64,000 nt of DNA from Marinobacterium lacunae (GTDB lineage Bacteria > Pseudomonadota > Gammaproteobacteria > Pseudomonadales > Balneatricaceae): positions 1 to 64,000 of the forward strand of contig NZ_JMQN01000045.1 in NCBI RefSeq assembly GCF_000705555.1. The letters are read 5' to 3'. The position numbers were made by a program, and so were the translations under genes. The stretch's first letter is position 1; each line of letters begins with the position of its first letter. The notes below the pieces were generated by a model. The model made no database searches. It was not told the DNA's origin and saw only the letters and a program-made list of their open reading frames with translations. Shown here in pieces: positions 1 to 8,137 of the stretch.

Positions 1-57
1 CTATTCGCCCAAAACGCTGGCTCTTAATACGACCTTCCGAGCACTTTGGAAGGAAGT

Positions 58-134
58 TGGCGGAACGGACGGGACTCGAACCCGCGACCCCCTGCGTGAC
101 AGGCAGGTATTCTAACCAACTGAACTACCGCTCC
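58..134 (-). tRNA. tRNA-Asp (anticodon GTC)
   Basis: Read on the minus strand this is a complete 77-nt cloverleaf. The acceptor stem GGAGCGG pairs with CCGTTCC (with a G-U pair), the D-arm contains AGTTCAGTTGGTTAGA, the anticodon loop is CTGTCAC (anticodon GTC, Asp), and the T-arm contains GGGTTCGAACCC. The 3' CCA is encoded at 58-60. It closely resembles the E. coli aspartate tRNA. A small inverted repeat at 33-53 (CCTTCC/GGAAGG) lies just downstream and may be a processing or termination hairpin. No second tRNA is visible next to it. Confidence 0.97.
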
Positions 135-477
135 ATTTTACACGGTGCACCACACTTAACATATGGTTTCCGTTTCGCCCCAGCGGGTTACCCCTCAGAA
201 CGGAGTGCGAATTTTAATGTCTTTTCCTGTGTTGTCAAACGGTTATGAAAAATATTTTTTCATACACAGAGCATTGACTCACTACCTTTTTTCGGCCTGC
301 ATTCGCGGCTTACCGAAAAAGCGCGCACACAATAAACCTTTCATCGGCCATAGCCAAGCAAGAAATTCAACACTCTGCGTATAGCACTCCAAACACGCGG
401 GACAATGTCAGCGTTTTCGTCACAACACCCAGGTAACTGGTATTGTTACGTCATCATCTGAAAAACGATACGGCACC
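135..477. other. Intergenic region between tRNA-Asp and syd
   Basis: This 343-bp gap holds the tRNA-Asp promoter described separately (211-260) and, on its right side, the unmapped promoter of syd. The small open frames that cross it have no recognisable protein features and overlap the tRNA promoter, so I do not call them genes. Nothing else structured is visible apart from the A/T-rich palindrome at 244-260. Confidence 0.6.
211..260 (-). promoter_or_regulatory. Strong sigma-70 promoter with UP-like element for tRNA-Asp
   Basis: On the minus strand a perfect -35 TTGACA (233-238) is followed after 16 bp by a -10 TAAAAT (211-216). Immediately upstream of the -35, positions 240-262 are A/T-rich and include the near palindrome TGAAAAATATTTTTTCA (244-260), as expected for an UP element contacting the RNA polymerase alpha subunit. 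The start would lie near 203-205, giving a leader of about 70 nt before the tRNA. This layout is typical of stable-RNA promoters. The hexamers are read directly; the UP function is inferred. Confidence 0.75.
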
Positions 478-1044
478 ATGACTTCCGAACTAGCTCCTCT
501 ACTTGACGCCTTCGTCAACCGATACATTGAAGAAAATCAGGCACAAGCAGGCGAACTACCCTGCCACACCTTTGATCCGGACTGGCCGTCACCCTGCATC
601 ATTACTGAGGCCCCACAGCCAGGACAGAGAGCGCACTGGCGCCCTGTACGCCAGCAACCCGCCAGTGACATGTTCGAGCGGTTATCAGAGGCACTGGAAA
701 TCACGCTGCACCCGGACATCAAAACCTGGTACACGCGCTACTGGTCGGACCCGATAGCGGCTCGACACCCCGAAGGAGAATTGACACTGCTTTTTTGCTG
801 GAACGAAGAGGACATGGAGCGTCTGCGCGGAAACCTTCTGGGCCACATTATGGCGAAGGACAAGCAGCGCCAGCCCGTCACTCTTTTCTTCGCCTGCACC
901 GACGGCGATGAGTTTATGACATTGGACAACAGCAACGGCAGCCTATGGCTCGAGCGGCCGGGGCGAAAACCGATAAAACAACTGGCTTCGACGCTTTCCG
1001 AGTTTCTGCAGCAGCTGACACCGCTTGTCGACGGCGAGCCTTAA
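478..1044 (+). CDS. syd: SecY-interacting protein Syd
   Basis: This 188-aa cytosolic protein matches the Syd family in length (E. coli Syd 181 aa) and landmarks. These are PSPCII near residues 37-42, a central TWYTRYWSD-like segment, LTLLFCWNEEDMERLRGNLLGH near 105-126, and a C-terminal LASTLSEFLQQLTPLV block. Syd binds the SecY translocon at the cytoplasmic face and is thought to monitor or disassemble faulty SecYEG complexes. The ATG at 478 is chosen because its N-terminus aligns with known Syd proteins. Its stop codon overlaps the stop of the convergent glycosylase gene through a shared TTAA. It is probably monocistronic. Confidence 0.93.
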   Translation: MTSELAPLLDAFVNRYIEENQAQAGELPCHTFDPDWPSPCIITEAPQPGQRAHWRPVRQQPASDMFERLSEALEITLHPDIKTWYTRYWSDPIAARHPEGELTLLFCWNEEDMERLRGNLLGHIMAKDKQRQPVTLFFACTDGDEFMTLDNSNGSLWLERPGRKPIKQLASTLSEFLQQLTPLVDGEP

Positions 1045-1718
1045 CGGCTATCGCCGATTGAGCGCGCCAGTAAACGGCTGATCTGGCACAGCGGGCGACC
1101 GGACTGCTCGTGCCAGAGATTAAACGCCGCCTGAACTAGCCGAAGATCTTTTTGCGAGCTCGGTTTCTTGTCCACTACACCCTGCGCCTTGAGCGCTGTC
1201 ACAACATCGTCGGTCAACGCGAAGGTATCCTTGCCAACCATCCGCAGAAAATAGGCACCGGAATTCCCCCCCAGCTGTGCACCCTGCTTTTTCAGCAGCG
1301 CCCATAGCGAGACAATGTCGGTAACCGGCCAATTCGCCAGAAAACGGCCAAAACCCTGATGACGCTCCGATAACTCACTCACCATCAAGGCATTGACACG
1401 TGTCGCCTTCAGCTTACCCAGATGACGAATCAGCGCTTCGTTTCTCATCATATTTTCGATCTGATCGTCGCTCAGCAACTGAACAGCACGGGGATCAAAG
1501 CCGAAAAAAGCCTGCTCAAACGCAGGCCATTTACCGTCGACCAGCGAGTGCTTGAGACCGGCACGAAATATACGCCGCGTCATGTCGGACAGCAGCCGGT
1601 CATCGGTGACCGCAGACAGCGCCTCAACACCCAAAGGCTCTGGGCCAAGCATCGCCTCCAGCGACAACTCCGGATGAAGGGCCTGCGCCTGATGACAAAG
1701 ATCGGTAAAGGATTTCAT
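1041..1718 (-). CDS. DNA-3-methyladenine glycosylase I family protein (Tag-like)
   Basis: A 225-aa protein of the adenine glycosylase (Tag/COG2818) superfamily, which removes 3-methyladenine from alkylated DNA as the first step of base-excision repair. Family-like segments include WPAFEQAFFGFDP near residue 70, LSDDQIENMMRNEALIRHLGKL near 88-109 and the following helices. It belongs to the divergent branch often found beside alaA in pseudomonads, and the zinc-binding cysteines and histidines of E. coli Tag are not obvious, so activity on 3-meA is unproven. A longer open frame runs upstream to 1913, but the ATG at 1718 follows a perfect GGAGG ribosome site and starts with a family-like MKSF. 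Divergent from alaA. Confidence 0.8.
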   Translation of the reverse strand: MKSFTDLCHQAQALHPELSLEAMLGPEPLGVEALSAVTDDRLLSDMTRRIFRAGLKHSLVDGKWPAFEQAFFGFDPRAVQLLSDDQIENMMRNEALIRHLGKLKATRVNALMVSELSERHQGFGRFLANWPVTDIVSLWALLKKQGAQLGGNSGAYFLRMVGKDTFALTDDVVTALKAQGVVDKKPSSQKDLRLVQAAFNLWHEQSGRPLCQISRLLARSIGDSR

Positions 1719-1941
1719 TACACCTCCGTAGAAAACGCCCGCCAGAACCAAGGTAACTACTCTTGCCCAGGGGCGAAAATACCCGAATGACGACCATCCC
1801 AGGCAGACCCGGCTCGATTGTACTGCTATCAGCCTGCGCGTATCATTGTGGCCGTTTCTCAAACCGCTACCCAGGCAGCCACACGCCCCGGCGCAAGACC
1901 GCCCGTACGTCACTGCTGGAACTCAGGATCGAAAACACACG

Positions 1942-3156
1942 ATGCCAGCAATCCGCAAATCCAACAAGCTGATCAACGTCTGCTATGACATCCGCGGCCC
2001 CGTGTTGCAGGAAGCCAAACGACTGGAAGATGAAGGTCACCGTATCCTCAAGCTCAATATCGGAAACCCCGCACCCTGGGGTTTCCAGGCCCCTGAAGAG
2101 ATTGTGCAGGATGTAATCTACAACCTGCCCAGCGCACAGGGCTACTGCGACTCCAAAGGCCTCTTCTCCGCCCGTAAAGCGGTAATGCAGGAGTGCCAGC
2201 GCAAAGGGATAGCAAACGTCGCAATAGACGATATTTACATCGGCAACGGTGTGTCCGAACTCATCGTCATGGCCATGCAAGGCCTGCTCAACGATAACGA
2301 TGAAATGCTGATCCCCGCACCAGACTACCCGTTGTGGACCGCCGCCGTCAGCCTCGCCGGTGGCAACGCGGTGCACTACATTTGCGACGAACAGTCGGAT
2401 TGGTTTCCCGATATCGACGACATCCGCTCCAAAATCACCGAGCGTACCCGCGGCATCGTCGTCATCAACCCTAACAACCCGACCGGCGCCCTCTATCCGC
2501 CCGAGTTGCTGGAACAGATCGTTGAGCTGGCCCGTGAACACAAGCTGATCATCTTTGCCGATGAAATCTACGACAAGATTTTGTATGACGGAGCCGAGCA
2601 CACCTCCCTGGCCTCCCTCGCCGAAGACGTGCTGTGCCTGACTTTCAACGGCCTTTCGAAGACCTATCGCGCTGCAGGATTCCGCTCCGGCTGGGTGATT
2701 GTCAGCGGCCCCAAACATCAGGCGCGCGACTACATCGAAGGGCTCGACATGCTGGCCAACATGCGCCTATGCGCTAACGTTCCTGCCCAGCACGCAATCC
2801 AGACGGCTCTCGGCGGATACCAAAGCATTAACGAGCTGATCGTGCCCGGCGGGCGACTTCATGATCAGCGCGAGCTGGCCTGGGGAATGCTGAACGACAT
2901 CCCCGGCGTGTCCTGCGTAAAACCCAAGGGGGCCATGTACCTGTTCCCGAGACTTGACCCTGCACGTTACCCGATCAGAAACGATGAAAAATTCGCCCTC
3001 GACCTGCTGATGCAGCAAAAGGTCCTTATTGTTCAGGGCAGCGGTTTCAACCTGCCGGATACACAGCACTTCCGCCTGGTATTCCTGCCCGGCGCTGACC
3101 TTCTGACAGAATCGATCGAACGCATAGCCAGCTTCCTGCACGGTTACGAGCAGTAA
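1942..3156 (+). CDS. alaA: Alanine transaminase AlaA
   Basis: A 404-aa fold-type I PLP aminotransferase, nearly the same length as E. coli AlaA (405 aa). The N-terminus KSNKLINVCYDIRGPVLQEA and the segment QGYCDSKGLFSARKA are signatures of this subgroup. The PLP-binding lysine is Lys240 in NGLSKTYR, preceded by the pyridine-contacting Asp207 in FADEIY and the Asn/Pro stretch NPNNPTG near 176-182. It converts pyruvate and glutamate to alanine and 2-oxoglutarate in the cytosol. The open frame extends upstream to 1846, but the ATG at 1942 reproduces the family N-terminus. The divergent glycosylase gene shares the 223-bp upstream region. Confidence 0.95.
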   Translation: MPAIRKSNKLINVCYDIRGPVLQEAKRLEDEGHRILKLNIGNPAPWGFQAPEEIVQDVIYNLPSAQGYCDSKGLFSARKAVMQECQRKGIANVAIDDIYIGNGVSELIVMAMQGLLNDNDEMLIPAPDYPLWTAAVSLAGGNAVHYICDEQSDWFPDIDDIRSKITERTRGIVVINPNNPTGALYPPELLEQIVELAREHKLIIFADEIYDKILYDGAEHTSLASLAEDVLCLTFNGLSKTYRAAGFRSGWVIVSGPKHQARDYIEGLDMLANMRLCANVPAQHAIQTALGGYQSINELIVPGGRLHDQRELAWGMLNDIPGVSCVKPKGAMYLFPRLDPARYPIRNDEKFALDLLMQQKVLIVQGSGFNLPDTQHFRLVFLPGADLLTESIERIASFLHGYEQ

Positions 3157-3166
3157 CCCGAACCAT

Positions 3167-3210
3167 TCACATGCTCACTCGACGCGCTAGTGTTTGAGGT
3201 GAGCATGTGA
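3167..3210. terminator. Perfect 12-bp inverted repeat downstream of alaA
   Basis: TCACATGCTCAC (3167-3178) is followed after 20 nt by its exact reverse complement GTGAGCATGTGA (3199-3210). It begins 11 bp after the alaA stop codon, so a transcription-ending or mRNA-stabilising hairpin is likely. No T-run follows on the plus strand, so this is not a textbook intrinsic terminator. A protein-binding dyad for the downstream gene at 3353 is an alternative. Confidence 0.5.
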
Positions 3211-3352
3211 AACTTTCGTGTCATCGCCGCGACATATGCTAAAACTCTTTTAGAGGATATCGCATTCGACATGCGGCACTGATGCGAAAGCATTTGCCCA
3301 CTCGTCATGATGGACGCCGAAACAACGGAATCGCCTGCTTACGGAGCACAAC

Positions 3353-3721
3353 ATGTTTCTTAAAATCAAGAAAAACCTCGACATCCATATGGAGCACAAT
3401 GGGCTGGAGAAACAGCGCCTCGTGCCTGTCACCTCCAATTTTCTGCTCAATATCGATCACATCGCGGAACTCTCCTTCTACACGATCAAGGAGCGCAGAA
3501 TACGGTACGATCTGGAAGGACATGAATTCGAGTTACCGATCAATACCCGTGTCATCCATATGCAGATGACCTATCTGTATTCCACCCGCAAGGAGATGAT
3601 TCACGGCAACAAGGGACGCTTGGTGGAGCGACAGTACTATAAGCTCTACTTCTTTCCAGAGAATGTAGAGCCCTACGAAGAGCTTCGTGGATTGATCGAG
3701 CAGCAGGTGGGCAATCTGTAA
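3353..3721 (+). CDS. Conserved hypothetical protein, 122 aa
   Basis: I do not recognise a named family. The protein is charged and soluble, with no signal peptide or membrane segment. It begins MFLKIKKNLDIHMEHNG and contains an aromatic and basic stretch near residues 90-105 (RLVERQYYKLYFFPENVEPY). The ATG at 3353 has GGAG about 8 nt upstream, which supports translation. It stands alone between the inverted repeat after alaA and the convergent methyltransferase, with 13 bp separating the two 3' ends. Strand bias and ribosome site make it a likely real gene; the function is unknown. Confidence 0.65.
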   Translation: MFLKIKKNLDIHMEHNGLEKQRLVPVTSNFLLNIDHIAELSFYTIKERRIRYDLEGHEFELPINTRVIHMQMTYLYSTRKEMIHGNKGRLVERQYYKLYFFPENVEPYEELRGLIEQQVGNL

Positions 3722-3734
3722 ACGGGAAGAGCGC

Positions 3735-4643
3735 TCAATCCCCTGCGCGCCGGTAGAGGAGCGCCTTCAACCCCTGCTCAGGATTCTGCTCAGGAAAATC
3801 ATCGGCCAGCGGCAGTCGCTGCTGAAATACGAACGCAGGCGCTTCGCTGGCCATGATCTCTTTGAGAAACGCCTCACTGCATGCCGGATCGTTATGACAG
3901 GCCAGGATACGACTGCCCGGCGACGTTAACTCTTCCAACCGGCGTAACACCTTCCGATAGTCACGCTCGGCAACAAAGCTGCCCGGCTGAAAACTTGGCG
4001 GGTCAATCACGATAAGGTCATAGGGCCCATGGCGTCGGACACGGCTCCAGGACTTCAACAGATCCAACGCAAGGTAGGTAACGCGATCAGCGGGCTGATC
4101 ATTCAGCTGGTGGTTGCGCCGCCCGGTCGACAGAGCCCCCGAGCTCATATCGAGATTTACCACCGCACTTGCCCCGCCCGCCACGGCTGCAACCGAAAAC
4201 GCACAGGTATACGCAAACAGGTTTAGTACCCGAGCCCCCGCTGCATTCTTCCGCACCCATGCCCGCCCGGGGCGCATGTCCAGAAACAAACCGGAGTTCT
4301 GGTTCTGCAACGGTCGAACCTGAAATCGCAGCCCCGCTTCATCGACCACCAGCGAATCGGGCACATCACCGGCGACTACCTGAGCCTGAGCTTCACGCCC
4401 CCGACCACGTATCTGAACAACGACACCCGTGATTTCCGACTGAGCGATTAAATGCGCTATAAGCGCATCAAGCGGCTCAGGCGCATCAGGCGCATAGACG
4501 CGGATAATCGCAACAGGGGGCAGCAGATCAACGACGAGCCAATCAAACCCTTCAAATAACCCGCCACGACCGTGAAACAGGCGACGCACCTGCCCCTTGG
4601 CCAGTCGAAGTTGCTCGCTGATGCTCTCGATAACCCGCTGCAC
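3735..4643 (-). CDS. RlmI/RlmK-like class I SAM-dependent methyltransferase
   Basis: A 302-aa Rossmann-fold methyltransferase of the COG1092 group, related to the 23S rRNA m5C methyltransferase RlmI. Landmarks are NQNSGLFLDMRPGR near residue 116 (the conserved N(x)GLFLDxR element preceding the domain), the SAM motif VLNLFAYTCAFSVAA near 140-154, and the motif IV sequence DLIVIDPPSF near 212-221. It lacks the N-terminal PUA domain of RlmI, so its RNA or protein target is uncertain. Translation starts at GTG (4643), supported by family alignment of the N-terminus. It converges on the 3353 gene and diverges from htpX across about 150 bp. Confidence 0.85.
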   Translation of the reverse strand: MQRVIESISEQLRLAKGQVRRLFHGRGGLFEGFDWLVVDLLPPVAIIRVYAPDAPEPLDALIAHLIAQSEITGVVVQIRGRGREAQAQVVAGDVPDSLVVDEAGLRFQVRPLQNQNSGLFLDMRPGRAWVRKNAAGARVLNLFAYTCAFSVAAVAGGASAVVNLDMSSGALSTGRRNHQLNDQPADRVTYLALDLLKSWSRVRRHGPYDLIVIDPPSFQPGSFVAERDYRKVLRRLEELTSPGSRILACHNDPACSEAFLKEIMASEAPAFVFQQRLPLADDFPEQNPEQGLKALLYRRAGD

Positions 4644-4795
4644 TGCGCTTCCCCGCGTAAAAACGCCGAATTATATAGAGCCGTCCTGCCCATTGAAACT
4701 TTGTCGCAAAGCCCCAATCAAAGGAGTTGCAACGGCTCCCTGCATCCGAGGGTGCCGTTACCATCTCCTTAACGAACAAGGACATAGAACCGACC

Positions 4796-5686
4796 ATGAT
4801 GAGAATTGCGCTGTTTCTTGCCACCAACCTGGCCGTCGTGCTGGTTGCCAGCGTGACACTGAAACTACTGGGCGTAGACTCCTATCTCGCACAGAGCGGA
4901 TTAAACTACGGTTCCTTGCTGGTATTCTGTGCCGTTTTCGGCTTTGCCGGCTCGTTTATCTCGCTATTTCTGTCCAAGACCATGGCCAAGATGGGTACCC
5001 GTACCCAGATCATCGAGCAACCCCGTAACGCCGATGAGCGCTGGCTGGTGGACACCGTAGCTGAACTGGCACGCAACGCCGGTATCGGTATGCCGGAAGT
5101 TGGCGTTTTCCCGGCCCAGCAGGCCAACGCCTTTGCAACCGGATGGAACAAAAACAACGCTCTGGTCGCCGTTAGCTCCGGGCTTCTACAGCGCTTCCGC
5201 CCCGAAGAGGTAAGAGCTGTTCTGGCGCATGAGGTGGGTCACGTCGCCAATGGTGACATGGTCACTTTGACCCTCATCCAGGGCGTGGTGAACACATTCG
5301 TGATGTTTTTCGCCCGCATCGCCGGGTACGCCGTCGACTCATTCCTGCGCCGGGGTGAAGACAACAACGGCGGTGTCGGTATCGGGTACTACATCACCAC
5401 TTTCGTATTCGAAATTATTTTCGGCATTCTGGCATCCACTATCGTGGCGTGGTTCAGCCGTCGACGGGAATACCGAGCGGACGAGGCCGGCGCGGATCTG
5501 GCCAGCAAAGGTGCCATGATCGGTGCCCTGCAGCGCCTGAAAGCGGAGTATGGACTCCCGAACGAGCTGCCGGGGCAGCTCAACGCCTTCGGTATAAATG
5601 GCCAGCTGAAGCAGGGGCTGATGGAGCTCTTTGCCAGCCATCCGCCCCTGGATGATCGCATCGCCGCGCTCAGTCAGCGCGGCTGA
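4796..5686 (+). CDS. htpX: Membrane zinc metalloprotease HtpX
   Basis: A 296-aa M48 peptidase that degrades misfolded inner-membrane proteins alongside FtsH. It has two N-terminal transmembrane helices (about 4-26 and 38-60), the zinc motif HEVGH at 145-149, two further hydrophobic helices near 155-180 and 196-220, and the third-ligand region [10 protein letters not shown] near 224-233. The start ATGATG at 4796 gives MMRIALFL, the conserved HtpX N-terminus. The open frame continues upstream, but that part has no family similarity. It ends 16 bp before a strong bidirectional terminator. HtpX is often under CpxR or heat-shock control, but no such site is visible here. Confidence 0.96.
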   Translation: MMRIALFLATNLAVVLVASVTLKLLGVDSYLAQSGLNYGSLLVFCAVFGFAGSFISLFLSKTMAKMGTRTQIIEQPRNADERWLVDTVAELARNAGIGMPEVGVFPAQQANAFATGWNKNNALVAVSSGLLQRFRPEEVRAVLAHEVGHVANGDMVTLTLIQGVVNTFVMFFARIAGYAVDSFLRRGEDNNGGVGIGYYITTFVFEIIFGILASTIVAWFSRRREYRADEAGADLASKGAMIGALQRLKAEYGLPNELPGQLNAFGINGQLKQGLMELFASHPPLDDRIAALSQRG

Positions 5687-5701
5687 GATAACCTCTCAAA
5701 C

Positions 5702-5732
5702 AAAAAGGCCCGGTAAAACCGGGCCTTTTTTT
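5702..5732. terminator. Bidirectional rho-independent terminator
   Basis: The hairpin AAGGCCCGGT-aaa-ACCGGGCCTT is flanked by A5 on the left and T7 on the right, so it works as an intrinsic terminator in both directions. It lies between the converging htpX (+) and the gene ending at 5776 (-). Confidence 0.9.
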
Positions 5733-5775
5733 ATGGAAAACCACTTAAGTCTTCCTTGCAGTATCCGAGCAGTTT

Positions 5776-6114
5776 CTAATCCAGCTCCAGACGCATACCC
5801 GAGATGATAGGGTCCACCCGAGGCTCAACCTTGCGGTCGCCCGAGCGCCGACCATGGCGGGCGTAAAAGTCCTCGTCCTTCACAGCTTCGGAATGAACCT
5901 CTTCAACCTGCTGGATATACCGCTTGGCCAACATCACCAGAGAAGTACCCTTCTGCTCCTCCACATGAACGGGAATGAAGATACGGTCATCATTCATGAT
6001 GTCCTGCAGACGCTCCCCTTCGGCCAGAAAAACTTTTCCCAGTGAACGTGTTCCGTCATGCATACGGACATACACCTTGATTTGGGATTTCTCTTTTTTC
6101 TCGTTGGATATCAC
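5776..6114 (-). CDS. Conserved hypothetical protein, 112 aa
   Basis: I cannot assign a family. The protein is short, charged and soluble. A beta-rich N-terminal part (QIKVYVRMHDGTRSLGKVFL) resembles small RNA- or PilZ/Lsm-like barrels, and a basic region near 85-100 (YARHGRRSGDRKVEPR) follows. That resemblance is by eye only. A longer frame extends to 6180, but the GTG at 6114 is preceded by GGAGGTGG at a good distance, so I place the start there. It shares the bidirectional terminator with htpX and is probably monocistronic. Confidence 0.6.
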   Translation of the reverse strand: MISNEKKEKSQIKVYVRMHDGTRSLGKVFLAEGERLQDIMNDDRIFIPVHVEEQKGTSLVMLAKRYIQQVEEVHSEAVKDEDFYARHGRRSGDRKVEPRVDPIISGMRLELD

Positions 6115-6274
6115 AAAACCACCTCCAACCAGCCTGCCTCTACTCCTGCATGGCAGGATATTTAACCCTGTCTTAACCAAGAGACACTTTTGTTAAAAAC
6201 ATAATGATAACAAAGACTAGTCAGAAGTTCAGCGATTACAATATGCGTCGGATCAATTCGTCGCCAAAGCCGCT

Positions 6275-7384
6275 TTATCCGATACGATAAAGCACCTGAT
6301 CCCGATAACCTGTATGAACCGCAACCAGGCCGCTCAGGGCCTGATCAACAGCGCTGTCGCCACTGTCGATCAGAAGAGGCCGGCCGGCCAGTAATTTCAG
6401 CTTGGTTTTAGTGGCCACCACGTGAAACGCGCTGCGCCCGAGTCGGTTTAATAGCTCGGGCGATAACTGCTGGTTTCCGCGCCCAATCAGGTGGCCCTGC
6501 CCGCCTATTGGCGTTATGACTATTCGCGCGGCACAGCCTTGCGTCAGCGTGAGCAAATCCCGAGCCGTGCAGTCAGACGCGATCAACTCGCCATCTTCGA
6601 TGACGTCGACACCCAACAGCGTATTGGGAATTCCGAGATGATCCATAATCGCCGCGACGGTCGAGCCCGAGCCCATGATGTAGCGCACACCGGACTCCAT
6701 AGACTCCTCAAAATCAGCCGCGATGTCATCCAGCACCAGCGCCTCGTCTTCACGAGCTCCGTTCTTGACGTGCTGTACATACCTGGGCTCACTCGGGACT
6801 AGCAGCTCTCCATAGTAACGCGCTCGAACCTGACCGGCCCGAAACGCCTCCTCATCGATATCGCGCACTTCTCCACTATCAAGCGCAACCAGCTCACCCC
6901 GGATCAGCATTGCCGCGATCTCGCCAGCGGCACCCGGCGTAATGGCATACACGCCAGAGTGAATCTTCACGCCTGCTGGAATCCCCAATACCGGGCAGCT
7001 CGTACCCAGCGTGGCACAGACATTCCTCGCCGTGCCGTCCCCCCCGGCAAACAGTATGAGGTCGGCGCCCGCCTCTACCATCGCCATGGCAGCCGTTTCG
7101 GTGTCACCGGCCGTACTGACTGCACCTTGTTGACGACCGATCACCTCAGGTTCGAACCCTGCTTCACGGGCAACCAGCTCGCCCATATCGCCGCCCCAGG
7201 TGATCAGACGAAACGTCAATCCCTTGAGCGCCTCAAGCGCCGTCAACGCACGCAGCTGCGCCCTCGGCTGCGCGCCAAGCTCAAGCGCCCTGGCAACAGT
7301 ATCGGCGCCATCACTGCCTTTCAGCGCGACACTCCCTCCAAGCCCCGCAAAAGGGTTGATGATCAGCCCAAGGGTAAAACTCAA
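6275..7384 (-). CDS. ATP-NAD kinase family protein (AcoX-like)
   Basis: A 369-aa member of the COG3199 ATP-NAD/AcoX kinase group, a branch of the diacylglycerol-kinase/NAD-kinase superfamily. The N-terminal LGLIINPFAGLGGSVALKGSD and the nucleotide-site motif LILFAGGDGTARNV near residues 109-122 (GGDGTxR) are diagnostic. Substrate specificity in this group is largely unsettled and NAD+ phosphorylation is only suggested. Translation appears to start at TTG (7384). This codon overlaps the TGA stop of the PilZ gene as TTGA, so the two genes are translationally coupled and probably co-regulated. Confidence 0.85.
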   Translation of the reverse strand: MSFTLGLIINPFAGLGGSVALKGSDGADTVARALELGAQPRAQLRALTALEALKGLTFRLITWGGDMGELVAREAGFEPEVIGRQQGAVSTAGDTETAAMAMVEAGADLILFAGGDGTARNVCATLGTSCPVLGIPAGVKIHSGVYAITPGAAGEIAAMLIRGELVALDSGEVRDIDEEAFRAGQVRARYYGELLVPSEPRYVQHVKNGAREDEALVLDDIAADFEESMESGVRYIMGSGSTVAAIMDHLGIPNTLLGVDVIEDGELIASDCTARDLLTLTQGCAARIVITPIGGQGHLIGRGNQQLSPELLNRLGRSAFHVVATKTKLKLLAGRPLLIDSGDSAVDQALSGLVAVHTGYRDQVLYRIG

Positions 7385-8103
7385 AGCGCCCCCTCCGTCG
7401 GCAGATAGCCGGTTTCGACCAGATACTGCTGATACACAAACCCAGCAAGAATCAAACGCGTATCCTCTTCCAGATCGACAAACTCCACCCCATGACTGAT
7501 CACACTGAAACTTCCGCCTTCACTTTCGTAGGTGTTGCGGACAATAGCCGGCGCCAGAATCACCTGATCGATGCCGTTGACCGACACCCGAGCGCTGACA
7601 AACAGCTTCTGCCCTACCTTGCCCAGTATGCGATTCGCTTCGATACAGGCACCGGAGGTATGAATATCGGTACACCAGGCCTTAACCGGAAATCCGGCCG
7701 CTGCCGGATCCATCTCGTCGACGTCAACCGATACCGCGAGGTTCACCGGTACCCGCGTATGATGTCGCACCCGATGTACGTCAACCTGAGAAGGGTAAGC
7801 CAGATGCCAATGTGGATAGGGAGTCGTGACGATTTTCAGTAATCGGGTTTCAAATGCGCAGATCCAGTTCCCGGCCATTAACCGGACCGTCAACGGCGCC
7901 CCTTCATTAAATGGCAACTGCGTTCCGCTCACACGCGGCGCCGATACCACGACAGAACCACCCTCACGAAGGCCGATCAGCTGGACGGCATACCGTCCTC
8001 GGGGGGAGCGCATCTCCAACCGCACTCGCTCACCAATCTGCGGACGCAACTCGGCCAGCGTTTTGGCAACCTGTCCATCCAGCACTGGTTGATATCGGGT
8101 CAT
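7381..8103 (-). CDS. PilZ-domain c-di-GMP binding protein (YcgR-like)
   Basis: A 240-aa two-domain protein: an N-terminal YcgR/PilZN-type beta domain (about 15-105) followed by a PilZ domain (about 108-230). The PilZ switch loop contains RHHTR (RxxxR, which clamps cyclic di-GMP) just after VHRV. The second motif reads DIHTSG, where family members usually have D/N-x-S-x-x-G, so the serine position is His. Such proteins adjust flagellar motor speed or other surface behaviours in response to c-di-GMP. The ATG at 8103 is the only good start. It is overlapped by TTGA with the downstream kinase gene and follows pdxB by 34 bp, suggesting a three-gene transcript. Confidence 0.82.
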   Translation of the reverse strand: MTRYQPVLDGQVAKTLAELRPQIGERVRLEMRSPRGRYAVQLIGLREGGSVVVSAPRVSGTQLPFNEGAPLTVRLMAGNWICAFETRLLKIVTTPYPHWHLAYPSQVDVHRVRHHTRVPVNLAVSVDVDEMDPAAAGFPVKAWCTDIHTSGACIEANRILGKVGQKLFVSARVSVNGIDQVILAPAIVRNTYESEGGSFSVISHGVEFVDLEEDTRLILAGFVYQQYLVETGYLPTEGAL

Positions 8104-8137
8104 AAGCGGTGCGTGATCCAGAGAGAAACGTCCAAGC

